Source: Victivallales bacterium (GTDB lineage: Bacteria > Verrucomicrobiota > Lentisphaeria > Oligosphaerales > Oligosphaeraceae). From it: a stretch of 8,807 nucleotides of DNA. The translations under genes and the position numbers were made by a program. Below are positions 1-6,124 of the stretch, one piece after another. Position 1 is the stretch's first letter. Every line of letters starts with the position of its first letter. The notes under the pieces were generated by a model that worked only from the letters and a program-made list of their open reading frames with translations, did not search any database and was not told the DNA's origin. The stretch covers positions 1 through 8,807 of the forward strand of contig CAAGGB010000274.1 of assembly GCA_900769285.1 (NCBI GenBank), given 5' to 3'.

Positions 1-1
1 A

Positions 2-304
2 AATGTCATAAACACCCCCACAGACCACTCCTACGCCAAGTCCCTCATCCCGCAGGGCAACAACGACAATGTAGCCGCCTGCCAGTACCGCATCCCCTCC
101 CACTGGGACATTGGCAAGGTCTTCGCCCGGCTCATCCTGGACGTCCATCGGGGCGGCGACCTCATCGGCACGCTCGTCGACGTCTACACCTCGTTCATGG
201 CCGACGCCATCTCCAACTACAACAGCGACCTCTACTACCAGAGCCGAGGCTCCCTCAAGGTCTTCTACGAGTGCGGCGGACTCGTCCCCGACGACGAACT
301 CTGA
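2..304 (+). CDS. Unrecognised protein, C-terminal fragment (5' end outside window)
   Basis: An open frame runs from the left edge to a TGA at 302-304 and gives the last 100 residues of a protein I do not recognise. It has no in-window start; the only internal ATG in frame lies mid-fragment in a natural helix-like stretch. The piece is rich in Asp, Tyr and Asn and contains SHWDIGKVFARLILDVHRGG, then a probable helix, and ends on the acidic tail PDDEL. Codon choice (mostly C-ending) matches the downstream plus-strand gene, which supports real coding. The next gene starts 41 bases after the stop on the same strand, so the two may share a transcript. No catalytic motif, membrane segment or signal is visible in this part, and I assign no function. 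Confidence 0.75.
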   Translation, partial: NVINTPTDHSYAKSLIPQGNNDNVAACQYRIPSHWDIGKVFARLILDVHRGGDLIGTLVDVYTSFMADAISNYNSDLYYQSRGSLKVFYECGGLVPDDEL

Positions 305-328
305 GACGCCGCGCCATCACCATCACCC

Positions 329-334
329 AAGGAG
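329..334 (+). promoter_or_regulatory. Ribosome binding site for the 346-2121 gene
   Basis: AAGGAG lies 11 bases before the ATG at 346. It decides the start: the frame stays open back to an ATG at 271, but that upstream piece overlaps the previous gene and would read as an Arg-rich run unlike a natural N-terminus. Confidence 0.8.
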
Positions 335-345
335 CGAGAACCAAT

Positions 346-2121
346 ATGTCCAGCGGCAACCTCACCTTCAGCGTTCGTGGCATCCTGCCTGACGGCACCG
401 CGCATGACCTCCAGCCCGTCATCACGGACGACGGCGTCACCGTCACCCTGACGCTCCCGAACAGCCAGCGGCAGAACCCGCGCTGGCAGACCGTCTCCGT
501 CGAGTCGAGCCTCACCCAGGCGCGGGGCGGCGAGCCCGGCTACATGTTCTACCCCACCACGTTCGCCTACGGCGTCGTCATGACCCGCTTCACCGAGGGG
601 CGCCCCGACGGCGCCATCGCCTCGCTCATCGCCGCCATGCCCGTCTGCGGCTTCCGCTGCGAGACGCCGGAGGCCGTCCTCGTCCACGTCCGGGGCGACG
701 CCGCGAACTCGCGGTTCCGCGTCTCCTGCCGGCAGGGCGACTACCGCATCGCCATCGAGTTCCTCCAGGACGGCGACGAGCCGGACGAGGAGATCCGCGT
801 CGAGTACCGCCGGATGCCGGGCGCGACCTACTCCGACATGGCGCGCCACTATCGCCACTACCAGCTCGCCGAGCGCGGCTGCGTCCCCATCCGCGAGCGC
901 ATCGGTCGCCAGCCGCTGCTGCAGCGCGCCCTGGAGGCCATCGAGATCCGCGTCCGCATGGGCTGGAAGCCGCTGCCCACGCCGGTGCGCCGGCAGACCG
1001 TCGAGAACGAGCCGCCCATGCACATCGCCTGCACCGTCGAGGACCTCAACCACATCGTCGACACGCTCCAGGCGCAGGGCGTCCGCCAGGCCGAACTCTG
1101 CCTCGTTGGCTGGGGCCCCGGCGGGCACGACGGGCGCTTCCCGCAGCAGACGCCCTGCGACGAGCGCTTCGGCGGCGACCGCGAGCTCATCCCCTTCATC
1201 CGCCGCGCCCAGGAGCTCGGCTATCTGGTCGTCTGCCACACCGTCAGCGAGGGCGCCTACGAGATCGCCGACAACTGGAACCCCGCCTACCTGACCAAGG
1301 TGAAGGGGCCGGACGGCGCCATCATCCCCTACCTCCGCGCCGAGTACAAGCGCAACGGCCTGAACGGCGGCGACCCCTGGCACGTCTGCGCCCGCTGCGC
1401 CTACGAGGTCTACGCCAAGACCACGCTCCCCAAAGTCCGCGCGTACGGCTTCCAGGGGCTCCACTACAACGACGAGCTCACCGCCGTCAAGCCGGAGAAG
1501 TGCTGCGACCCGAACCATCCCGTCAACCGCCGGCAGGCGCTCCACTACCATCACGAGATTGCCCGCTACGAGAAGGAGCTGTTCGGCGGCTTCCAGTCGG
1601 AGTCCTGGATGGACTACATGAACGCCGACGTCGACTACGCGCTGTACACCTCGGTGCAGTCCTGGCCTTCCGCCAGCCACAACCCGCTCTTCGACGAGGG
1701 CATCCCCTTCTGGCAGCTCACCTACCACGGCATCGTCATGTCCAACGCCTCCTCCCAGACCGTCAACTGGCCCCTCAAGGAGAAGGCGCAGGAGCTCAAG
1801 CACATCGAGTACGGCTCGCGACCCGTCATGTACTTCAACAGCAAATTCGGCGAGGACCGCAACTGGATGGGCGACGTCGACCTCTTCGACCGCACGCCCG
1901 AGCAGCTCGCCCAGGCCGGCGCCGCCATCCGCAGGGCCTACGACGCCTACGAGGCCCTCAAGCCACTCCAGTACGAGTTCATGGAGGACCACACCAAACT
2001 CGCCCCCGGCGTCTACCGCGTCACCTACTCGGACGGCACCGTCATCACCGTCGACTACAACGCCCTCTCCTACGACATCGCCCCCGGCAAGGCCCTCACT
2101 GCGGTGCCGACGGCCCCCTGA
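346..2121 (+). CDS. Putative cytoplasmic glycoside hydrolase, DUF5696/GH101-like TIM barrel
   Basis: A 591-residue protein. Seen: a beta-rich N-terminal part (about residues 1-200), a probable TIM barrel (about 215-545), and a short C-terminal beta segment around residues 555-585. Barrel landmarks are LVGWGPGGHDG (253-263), GYLVVCHT (292-299), GLHYNDEL (371-378), GGFQSESWMDY (414-424) and PFWQLTYHGIVMSN (454-467). From memory this order resembles DUF5696 proteins and the related GH101 endo-alpha-N-acetylgalactosaminidases. In GH101 an Asp nucleophile on one strand is followed by a Glu acid/base a few dozen residues later; by analogy Asp376 and Glu419 are the candidates, which is inference. 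There is no signal peptide or membrane segment, so a cytoplasmic site is likely, acting on imported oligosaccharides. Cysteines cluster in the middle (CARCAY, KCCDP). The start at 346 follows an AAGGAG site. The 3' end overlaps the convergent RuvC-like gene by 26 bases. The substrate is unknown. Confidence 0.7.
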   Translation: MSSGNLTFSVRGILPDGTAHDLQPVITDDGVTVTLTLPNSQRQNPRWQTVSVESSLTQARGGEPGYMFYPTTFAYGVVMTRFTEGRPDGAIASLIAAMPVCGFRCETPEAVLVHVRGDAANSRFRVSCRQGDYRIAIEFLQDGDEPDEEIRVEYRRMPGATYSDMARHYRHYQLAERGCVPIRERIGRQPLLQRALEAIEIRVRMGWKPLPTPVRRQTVENEPPMHIACTVEDLNHIVDTLQAQGVRQAELCLVGWGPGGHDGRFPQQTPCDERFGGDRELIPFIRRAQELGYLVVCHTVSEGAYEIADNWNPAYLTKVKGPDGAIIPYLRAEYKRNGLNGGDPWHVCARCAYEVYAKTTLPKVRAYGFQGLHYNDELTAVKPEKCCDPNHPVNRRQALHYHHEIARYEKELFGGFQSESWMDYMNADVDYALYTSVQSWPSASHNPLFDEGIPFWQLTYHGIVMSNASSQTVNWPLKEKAQELKHIEYGSRPVMYFNSKFGEDRNWMGDVDLFDRTPEQLAQAGAAIRRAYDAYEALKPLQYEFMEDHTKLAPGVYRVTYSDGTVITVDYNALSYDIAPGKALTAVPTAP

Positions 2122-2596
2122 CGGGGCGCGCCAGGGTCGGCAGCAGCGCCCGCACGGCCCACAGGCCGCACAGTATCGCCTCGGCCTCGTCGTCGCCGAT
2201 GTCGTCGGGGCGCGGATGGCCGGTGCCCGCCAGCAGCGGCGCGGCCAGCCGCGCCGCGTGCTGCTTGGCCTGCTCGCCGGAGCGCCGCTCGCGCCGGAGC
2301 AGCATCGCCTCGCGCCACGTCTCGGCGCTCACCTGCTCGAACGGCAGCCCCTGCCGCTCCAGGCAGCGCATCCAGATGTCCGCCACCGGCCCCATCCCCT
2401 CCAGCACGACCAGACGCACCGGCGGACGCTCCGCCAAGATGGCCGGCACTGCCCGCCGCAACACCGCGCGGTTCGCGAACCGCGCCGAGCGGCTGTGCAG
2501 CAGCCGGCCATCCGCACCAAACCAGGCCAGTCCCGCCCGCATCCCGACGTCGACCGCCAGCAGCGTGCCCTCCATGGCTGTCATCGCCGTCCCCAT
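2096..2596 (-). CDS. RuvC-like RNase H-fold nuclease (Holliday-junction-resolvase type)
   Basis: A 166-residue protein whose start overlaps the stop of the GH5 gene in a TGATG (bases 2598-2594), the usual sign of translational coupling. The motif order fits the RuvC/RNase H fold: LLAVDVGMRAGLAW (12-25) with Asp16 on strand 1, RLVVLEGM (61-68) with Glu66 on a later strand, SAETWR (90-95), and a terminal acidic helix DDIGDDEAEAILCGL (131-145) supplying Asp135/Asp136 and Glu139. These are the four acidic positions expected for two-metal nuclease catalysis, so it looks active. Canonical ruvC normally sits with ruvA and ruvB; here it follows a secreted glycosidase, so this is probably a divergent RuvC-like protein, not the housekeeping resolvase. 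Alternative ATGs lie at 2584 and 2575; the latter is only seven residues before strand 1 and could be the true start. Leucine and alanine codons are mostly G-ending, like the GH5 gene. The target DNA structure is unknown. Confidence 0.75.
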   Translation of the reverse strand: MGTAMTAMEGTLLAVDVGMRAGLAWFGADGRLLHSRSARFANRAVLRRAVPAILAERPPVRLVVLEGMGPVADIWMRCLERQGLPFEQVSAETWREAMLLRRERRSGEQAKQHAARLAAPLLAGTGHPRPDDIGDDEAEAILCGLWAVRALLPTLARPVRGPSAPQ

Positions 2597-4083
2597 CAGT
2601 ACCTGAGCAGCAGCTCCAGCATCCGCCGGTCCAGCTTGTGGCCGTGGAAGGCCTCGTACTCGACGTCCGCACGACCCGAGTCCAGGATGCCGAACGAGCC
2701 GCGGAAATTCCACAGCGCCCAGCCCCAGCCGGCCTCCTGGTAGTTGCGGAGGACGTCCTCCAGCCAGCGCATCGCCACGTCATGCGGCGTGCGGTTGTAG
2801 CAGCCGAATTCGCCGACGAAGACGCCGACGCCCTGCCGCTGGGCCTCCAGCCAGGGCCTGACGGCGGCGTCGAACAGCCACTCGCGCCCGCGGCGCTGGC
2901 AGCTCCAGCCATCCTTCCCAAACGTGATGGGCTGGTTCCTCATCCCGTAGTGGCTCTCGGTCTGCACTGTCCGCTCGGGCTGTCCGCCGAGCGTGAGGCC
3001 AAACTCGAGGAAGGTCACCCAGTCGCCCTTCTCGGCCGTCAGCTCCAGCGTCTTCGCGCCGGCGGGCAGCGGCGCCACGCAGTCCAGGTTCCAGATGTTC
3101 TGGTAGATGTTCCACTGCTTCGAGTAGACGGCCTTCTCCCACTCGCCCTCGCCCGGCCCGGACACGAACTCGCGCCGCCAGACCTCGCGTCCGTCGGCGC
3201 GGACCACGAGGGTCACGTTCTGGGAGACGACGCCAATCCGGAACCGGAACGCGCTGTCCGCCGGCGCCGGCGCCTCCAGCGTGACGCATATGGGCGACAT
3301 CAGGTCGCGCTTCATCGGCCCGCACAGCCACGCCGGCACGTTGACCAGCGGCCACGTCGGCCGCGGATAGCGCTCGCCGCCCGCCCACGACGCCTGATAG
3401 TGCGAAATCTGCATCGGCGCATAGCCGCGCGTCGCCTGCGCGACGTTGAGCGGCAGCAGCTTGAGGCTGGGGCGCGTCCCCCACTGCAGGCCGTCGCAGA
3501 TGATGAGACGCTCGGGGTCCTCGGCCCGGATGGCCTCCGCCATGATGGAAACCACCTTCACGTAGTCGTCCTCTGTCATGTCGCCGGCCGGCTCGTTGAA
3601 GAGGTTGAACGACAGCTCGCGGCTGGGAATGCCGCGGTAGCGGTGCGCGAAGTGCGCCCAGTGCTTCGCGCACACGCGCTGCGCCTCGGCGTCCTTCCAC
3701 AGGTTCCGCGGCTCGGCGGGGCGCGCCACCGTCCAGCCCGGCGCACGGTGGAAGTTCAGACACACATGGATACCGTACTTCCGCCCATACGCGACCGCCT
3801 GGTCAATCGCCTTGAGCGCCTCGTCGTCAATCTGCTCCCAGTCATTGCCGCGTATCCAGAAGCGGTAGTCCATGGGCAGCCGCACGAAGTTGAAGCCCAG
3901 CTCGGCAATCAGCCGGAAGTCCTCCTCGCGGAACGGCTGCGGATCCTTCCGGTACGTGAAGCGCTCCAGCAGGTTGAAGCCACGCCAGCGCGGCAGGCTG
4001 CGCGGCGACGGCTCCGGCAGCGGGGCGGCGGCAAACGCGGAACAGGCAAGCGCCAGGGCCAGACACAGCGGACGTCTCATCAT
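2596..4083 (-). CDS. Secreted GH5-family glycoside hydrolase (cellulase-like) with an inserted beta domain
   Basis: A 495-residue protein with an N-terminal signal peptide (MMRR, hydrophobic residues 5-20, probable signal peptidase I cut after the AFA at 16-18), so it should act in the periplasm or outside. GH5 landmarks appear in order: GFNLLERF (35-42), FNFVRLPMDYRFW (64-76), NFHRAPGW (110-117), FNLFNEP (159-165) with acid/base Glu164, SHY (227-229) with His228, VFVGEFG (421-427) with nucleophile Glu425, and WALWNF (455-460) with the substrate-stacking Trp458. GH5 enzymes hydrolyse beta-linked glucans or mannans with retention; the exact substrate cannot be read. The gap between His228 and Glu425 is far longer than usual and contains a beta-rich block (about 266-365) that looks like an inserted jelly-roll or carbohydrate-binding-like domain. 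The first of two adjacent ATGs (4083) is chosen because AGGAG lies 11 bases upstream; the frame opens further back to 4167 but without a signal-like start. The gene is coupled to the RuvC-like gene downstream. Confidence 0.88.
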   Translation of the reverse strand: MMRRPLCLALALACSAFAAAPLPEPSPRSLPRWRGFNLLERFTYRKDPQPFREEDFRLIAELGFNFVRLPMDYRFWIRGNDWEQIDDEALKAIDQAVAYGRKYGIHVCLNFHRAPGWTVARPAEPRNLWKDAEAQRVCAKHWAHFAHRYRGIPSRELSFNLFNEPAGDMTEDDYVKVVSIMAEAIRAEDPERLIICDGLQWGTRPSLKLLPLNVAQATRGYAPMQISHYQASWAGGERYPRPTWPLVNVPAWLCGPMKRDLMSPICVTLEAPAPADSAFRFRIGVVSQNVTLVVRADGREVWRREFVSGPGEGEWEKAVYSKQWNIYQNIWNLDCVAPLPAGAKTLELTAEKGDWVTFLEFGLTLGGQPERTVQTESHYGMRNQPITFGKDGWSCQRRGREWLFDAAVRPWLEAQRQGVGVFVGEFGCYNRTPHDVAMRWLEDVLRNYQEAGWGWALWNFRGSFGILDSGRADVEYEAFHGHKLDRRMLELLLRY

Positions 4084-4094
4084 CGTGGGGTCAT

Positions 4095-4099
4095 CTCCT
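4095..4099 (-). promoter_or_regulatory. Ribosome binding site for the GH5 gene
   Basis: AGGAG on the minus strand, within a purine-rich leader, 11 bases before the ATG at 4083. It favours 4083 over the second ATG at 4080 and over the upstream in-frame ATG at 4167. Confidence 0.75.
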
Positions 4100-4148
4100 C
4101 TTCTTTTTGGGGCCAGATAACGGAAAATGCAGACAAACCTGCCTCTCA

Positions 4149-4175
4149 GGCGCAACGCGGGTTGCATTATGCGCC
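4149..4175. repeat. Nested inverted repeats in the divergent control region
   Basis: GGCGCA (4149-4154) pairs with TGCGCC (4170-4175). Inside it GCAAC (4152-4156) pairs with GTTGC (4161-4165) around a 4-base loop, so the two stems are mutually exclusive. A further small stem, CCTG (4138-4141) with CAGG (4147-4150), abuts it. The block overlaps the possible -35 box for kdsD, so it could be an operator for a dimeric regulator or a leader hairpin. Short stems like these also arise by chance in GC-rich DNA. Confidence 0.3.
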
Positions 4176-4250
4176 CGGCGAACTATCGTTAATGTGCCAT
4201 CACCCAATCGGGTTTTCCAGCCCCGACACCACACGAAAGTCAACATTCTT

Positions 4251-4255
4251 GGAGG
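4251..4255 (+). promoter_or_regulatory. Ribosome binding site for kdsD
   Basis: GGAGG lies 11 bases before the ATG at 4267 and fixes the start of kdsD, although the frame stays open for a long way upstream through antisense-coding sequence. Confidence 0.85.
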
Positions 4256-4266
4256 AAACCGCGCGC

Positions 4267-5262
4267 ATGAACCAGGAACAGCCCACCCGCGAAGAGATAC
4301 TCAGCAAGGCCACCGAGGTCTTCGACATCGAGCTCGAGGGACTCCAGACCCTCCGGCAGTCCCTCGGCGACGAGTTCGTCGCCTGCGTGCGCTGCTGCCT
4401 CGACACCATCGGACGCGGCGGAAAGCTCGTCCTCACCGGCGTCGGCAAGAGCGGCCACATCAGCCAGAAGATCGCCGCCACCCTCGCCTCCACCGGCTCC
4501 AGGGCCGTCTTCATGCACCCTGTCGAGGCCATGCACGGCGACCTCGGCGTCGTCTCGCCACTCGACACCGTCATCGCCGTCAGCTACAGCGGCGAGACCG
4601 ACGAGCTCCTCGTCGTCCTCCCCGCCGTCAAGCGCATGGGCGTCGACATCATCGCCATCACCGGACAGCCCGAGAGCCGCCTCGGCAAGGTCTCCGACCT
4701 CGTCGTCCCCATGCACGTCCCCCGCGAGGCCTGCCCCTTCAACCTCGCGCCCACCACCACCACCACCGCCCTCGTCTGCCTCGGCGACGCCCTCGCCATG
4801 ACCATGCTCCACTGCCGCAAATTCGGCCTCAACGACTACGCCAAGCTCCATCCCGCAGGCGCCATCGGCCGCAGCATCACCCTACGCGTCAAGGACTTCA
4901 TGCGCACCGGCGAACGCGCCGCCAGAGTCGCACCCAACACCACCGTCCGCGACGCACTCCTCACCATGACCGCCTCCCGAAACGGCGCCGTCGCCATCGT
5001 CGCCGACGACGGACAGCTCCTCGGCATCTTCACCGACGGCGACTTCCGACGCAAGATCACCGACAACCCCAACATCATGACCGCCCCCATCCAGGACGTC
5101 ATGACGCCCTCCCCCATTACCATTGGCGAGAACCAGATGGCCGTCGAAATCCTCAAGATACTCGAGAAGCGCAAGATCGACGACATCGTCGTCGTCGACG
5201 ACCAGGGACGCTTCGCCGGCCTCGTCGACATCCAGGACCTCCCCAAGTTCAAGGTCATGTGA
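4267..5262 (+). CDS. kdsD: D-arabinose-5-phosphate isomerase, KpsF/GutQ family
   Basis: A 331-residue protein of the usual family length. It interconverts D-ribulose 5-phosphate and D-arabinose 5-phosphate, the first step towards Kdo for lipopolysaccharide, in the cytoplasm. Seen: an SIS domain (about 35-195) with GVGKSGHISQKIAATLASTG (58-77), HPVEAMHGDLG (84-94), SYSGETDE (106-113) and KLHPAGAIG (193-201), then two CBS repeats (about 207-265 and 275-331). The four catalytic residues reported for E. coli KdsD (Lys59, Glu111, Glu152, His193) correspond at a constant offset of two to Lys61, Glu113, Glu154 and His195, so the enzyme should be active. CBS pairs usually bind nucleotides or sugar phosphates and may regulate it. 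Five threonines in a row (163-167) are encoded by a perfect ACC repeat where the family has Thr/Ser. By hand count 31 of 32 leucines use CTC and none CTG. The GutQ or KpsF paralogue role cannot be excluded by sequence alone. Confidence 0.93.
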   Translation: MNQEQPTREEILSKATEVFDIELEGLQTLRQSLGDEFVACVRCCLDTIGRGGKLVLTGVGKSGHISQKIAATLASTGSRAVFMHPVEAMHGDLGVVSPLDTVIAVSYSGETDELLVVLPAVKRMGVDIIAITGQPESRLGKVSDLVVPMHVPREACPFNLAPTTTTTALVCLGDALAMTMLHCRKFGLNDYAKLHPAGAIGRSITLRVKDFMRTGERAARVAPNTTVRDALLTMTASRNGAVAIVADDGQLLGIFTDGDFRRKITDNPNIMTAPIQDVMTPSPITIGENQMAVEILKILEKRKIDDIVVVDDQGRFAGLVDIQDLPKFKVM

Positions 5263-5268
5263 GGGAGG
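5263..5268 (+). promoter_or_regulatory. Ribosome binding site for the MBL-fold gene
   Basis: GGGAGG directly follows the kdsD stop codon and lies 11 bases before the ATG at 5280. It supports co-transcription with kdsD and fixes this start. Confidence 0.8.
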
Positions 5269-5279
5269 CGCCGACGGCC

Positions 5280-6071
5280 ATGGACGGCTTCACTCTGCGC
5301 ATCCTCGGCACCTGCACCTCCTATCCCGCCGGTGCCGGACAGGACTGCTCCTGCATGCTCCTCGACCACTCCGTCATGGTGGACACCGGCATGGCCGGCG
5401 TCCACCGGCTCCTCGACGCCGGCGAGGACCCCAACGCCATCGACTTCCTCTTCATCACCCACTGCCACCACGACCACTACCTCGCCCTCCCCCAGCTCCT
5501 CTTCTACCACCGCACCCGCGGACGCATGCGCGAGCCCGGCCGGCGCCCCCTCACCATCGTCGGCCCCAAGCCCGAAATCCGGCTCGTCGTCGAGCGCGCC
5601 CTCCACTTCCTCCGCACCGACGCCTACGAGGACGTCGCCGACGAGCCGACCGTCGTCCCCCTCTACGCCGGCGAGTCCTTCGAGACCCCGCGCTTCACCG
5701 TCACCACCTGCCCCACCATCCACACCGTCACCGGGCTCTGCTACCGCTTCACCGACAAGGCCTCCGGCGCCAGCGCCGTCCTCACCGGCGACACCGCCTT
5801 CCATGACGGCCTCGTCCGGCACGCCCAGGGCGCCGACCTCCTCGTCCACGAGGCCTCCTACGGCCCCCGCCACCGCGACGCCAACCTCGTCGGCGGACAC
5901 TCCGGCGCACCCGACGCCGCCCGCGTCGCCCGCGAGGCACAGGTGCGCCGGCTCGCCCTCATCCACTACGCGCCCGCCCAGCGCGACGCCACGCTCCAGG
6001 CCGCCCGCGAGACCTTCCCCGACACCATCGCGCCCCACCCCGGCGAGGAGCTAGCCGTCACCCGAGGCTAG
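5280..6071 (+). CDS. RNase Z-like metallo-beta-lactamase-fold hydrolase
   Basis: A 263-residue protein, probably cytoplasmic (no signal peptide). It has the full set of two-metal ligands of the fold: HCHHDH (61-66, giving His61, His63, Asp65, His66), TIHTV (146-150) with His148, TGDT (169-172) with Asp171, GGHSG (205-209) with His207, and LIHY (227-230) with His229. The extra His after the GDT motif and the LVHEASY stretch (188-194) are typical of the RNase Z/ElaC and arylsulfatase-like branch. Ribonuclease Z trims tRNA 3' ends, but that enzyme is usually about 300 residues with a protruding tRNA-binding arm, and this protein is shorter with no obvious arm, so the substrate is open; a phosphodiesterase of another kind is equally possible. 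It starts 17 bases after kdsD ends, so the two are almost certainly co-transcribed. Leucines are almost all CTC, as in kdsD. It ends on TAG, unlike the other genes here, which end on TGA. Confidence 0.82.
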   Translation: MDGFTLRILGTCTSYPAGAGQDCSCMLLDHSVMVDTGMAGVHRLLDAGEDPNAIDFLFITHCHHDHYLALPQLLFYHRTRGRMREPGRRPLTIVGPKPEIRLVVERALHFLRTDAYEDVADEPTVVPLYAGESFETPRFTVTTCPTIHTVTGLCYRFTDKASGASAVLTGDTAFHDGLVRHAQGADLLVHEASYGPRHRDANLVGGHSGAPDAARVAREAQVRRLALIHYAPAQRDATLQAARETFPDTIAPHPGEELAVTRG

Positions 6072-6074
6072 CCG
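6050..6074. repeat. Short direct repeat GCTAGCCG around the MBL-gene stop
   Basis: GCTAGCCG occurs at 6050-6057 and again at 6067-6074, nine bases apart. The second copy forms the 8-base palindrome GGCTAGCC (6066-6073) and contains the TAG stop. CTAG is generally scarce in bacterial genomes, so two copies in 25 bases stand out. Its function is unknown and chance is possible. Confidence 0.35.
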
Positions 6075-6124
6075 CACACACCGGCCAACCAACCCAGCAG
6101 CAAGACATAACCACACACACGCCA
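6072..6124 (+). other. A/C-rich intergenic leader lacking a ribosome binding site
   Basis: These 53 bases between the MBL-fold gene and the fusion gene are almost only A and C (I see a single T and few G). No Shine-Dalgarno-like purine run precedes the ATG at 6125, and no terminator hairpin is visible. Such a leader should be unstructured, which could allow start selection without a Shine-Dalgarno pairing; a C-rich, G-poor stretch could also serve Rho. Both are inference. Confidence 0.45.

Larger units (their letters stand above)
4084..4266. promoter_or_regulatory. Divergent intergenic control region between the GH5 gene and kdsD
   Basis: This 183-base gap separates two genes transcribed away from each other and is less GC-rich than its flanks, so both promoters should lie here. 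On the plus strand TTGCAT (4162-4167), 16 bases, then TATCGT (4184-4189) is a weak sigma-70-like pair ahead of kdsD. On the minus strand TTGACT (4243-4238) is a good -35 match for the GH5 gene, but I find no matching -10 at normal spacing. The two gene leaders each carry a clear ribosome binding site. The region as a regulatory zone is well supported by layout; the individual promoter boxes are weak guesses. Confidence 0.5.

Noticed and set aside
313..327. CATCACCATCAC run resembling a polyhistidine tag
   Set aside because: It lies in the untranslated gap before the ATG at 346, is not in frame with the gene as His codons, and shows no vector sequence around it.
265..1992. Long minus-strand open frame antisense to the GH101-like gene
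   Set aside because: Its translation is a low-complexity Val/Gly/Ala/Asp/Glu mixture with no motif, as expected for the mirror frame of a GC-rich gene with C-ending codons; the plus-strand protein has ordered motifs and a ribosome site.
2113..2127. GCCCC/GGGGC hairpin over the stop of the GH101-like gene as a terminator
   Set aside because: The stem is only five pairs with no following T run on either strand, and it lies inside the opposing coding region.
4070..4083. Lipoprotein signal in the GH5 N-terminus (Ala-Leu-Ala-Cys14)
   Set aside because: The residue three before the Cys is Ala where a Leu, Val or Ile is expected, the hydrophobic core before it is short, and a good signal peptidase I site follows at AFA (16-18).
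2638..4266. Upstream extension of the kdsD frame across the GH5 gene
   Set aside because: The frame is open only because of base composition; the family begins at the ATG at 4267, which has a GGAGG site, and the GH5 gene on the other strand has catalytic motifs and a signal peptide.
4752..4766. (ACC)5 microsatellite in kdsD as a phase-variation tract
   Set aside because: It is a trinucleotide repeat, so slippage would not shift the frame, and it encodes a Thr/Ser stretch conserved in the family.
4836..6038. Minus-strand open frame antisense to kdsD and the MBL-fold gene
   Set aside because: Repetitive Gly/Val/Asp/Glu composition and no ribosome site; a shadow of the two plus-strand genes.
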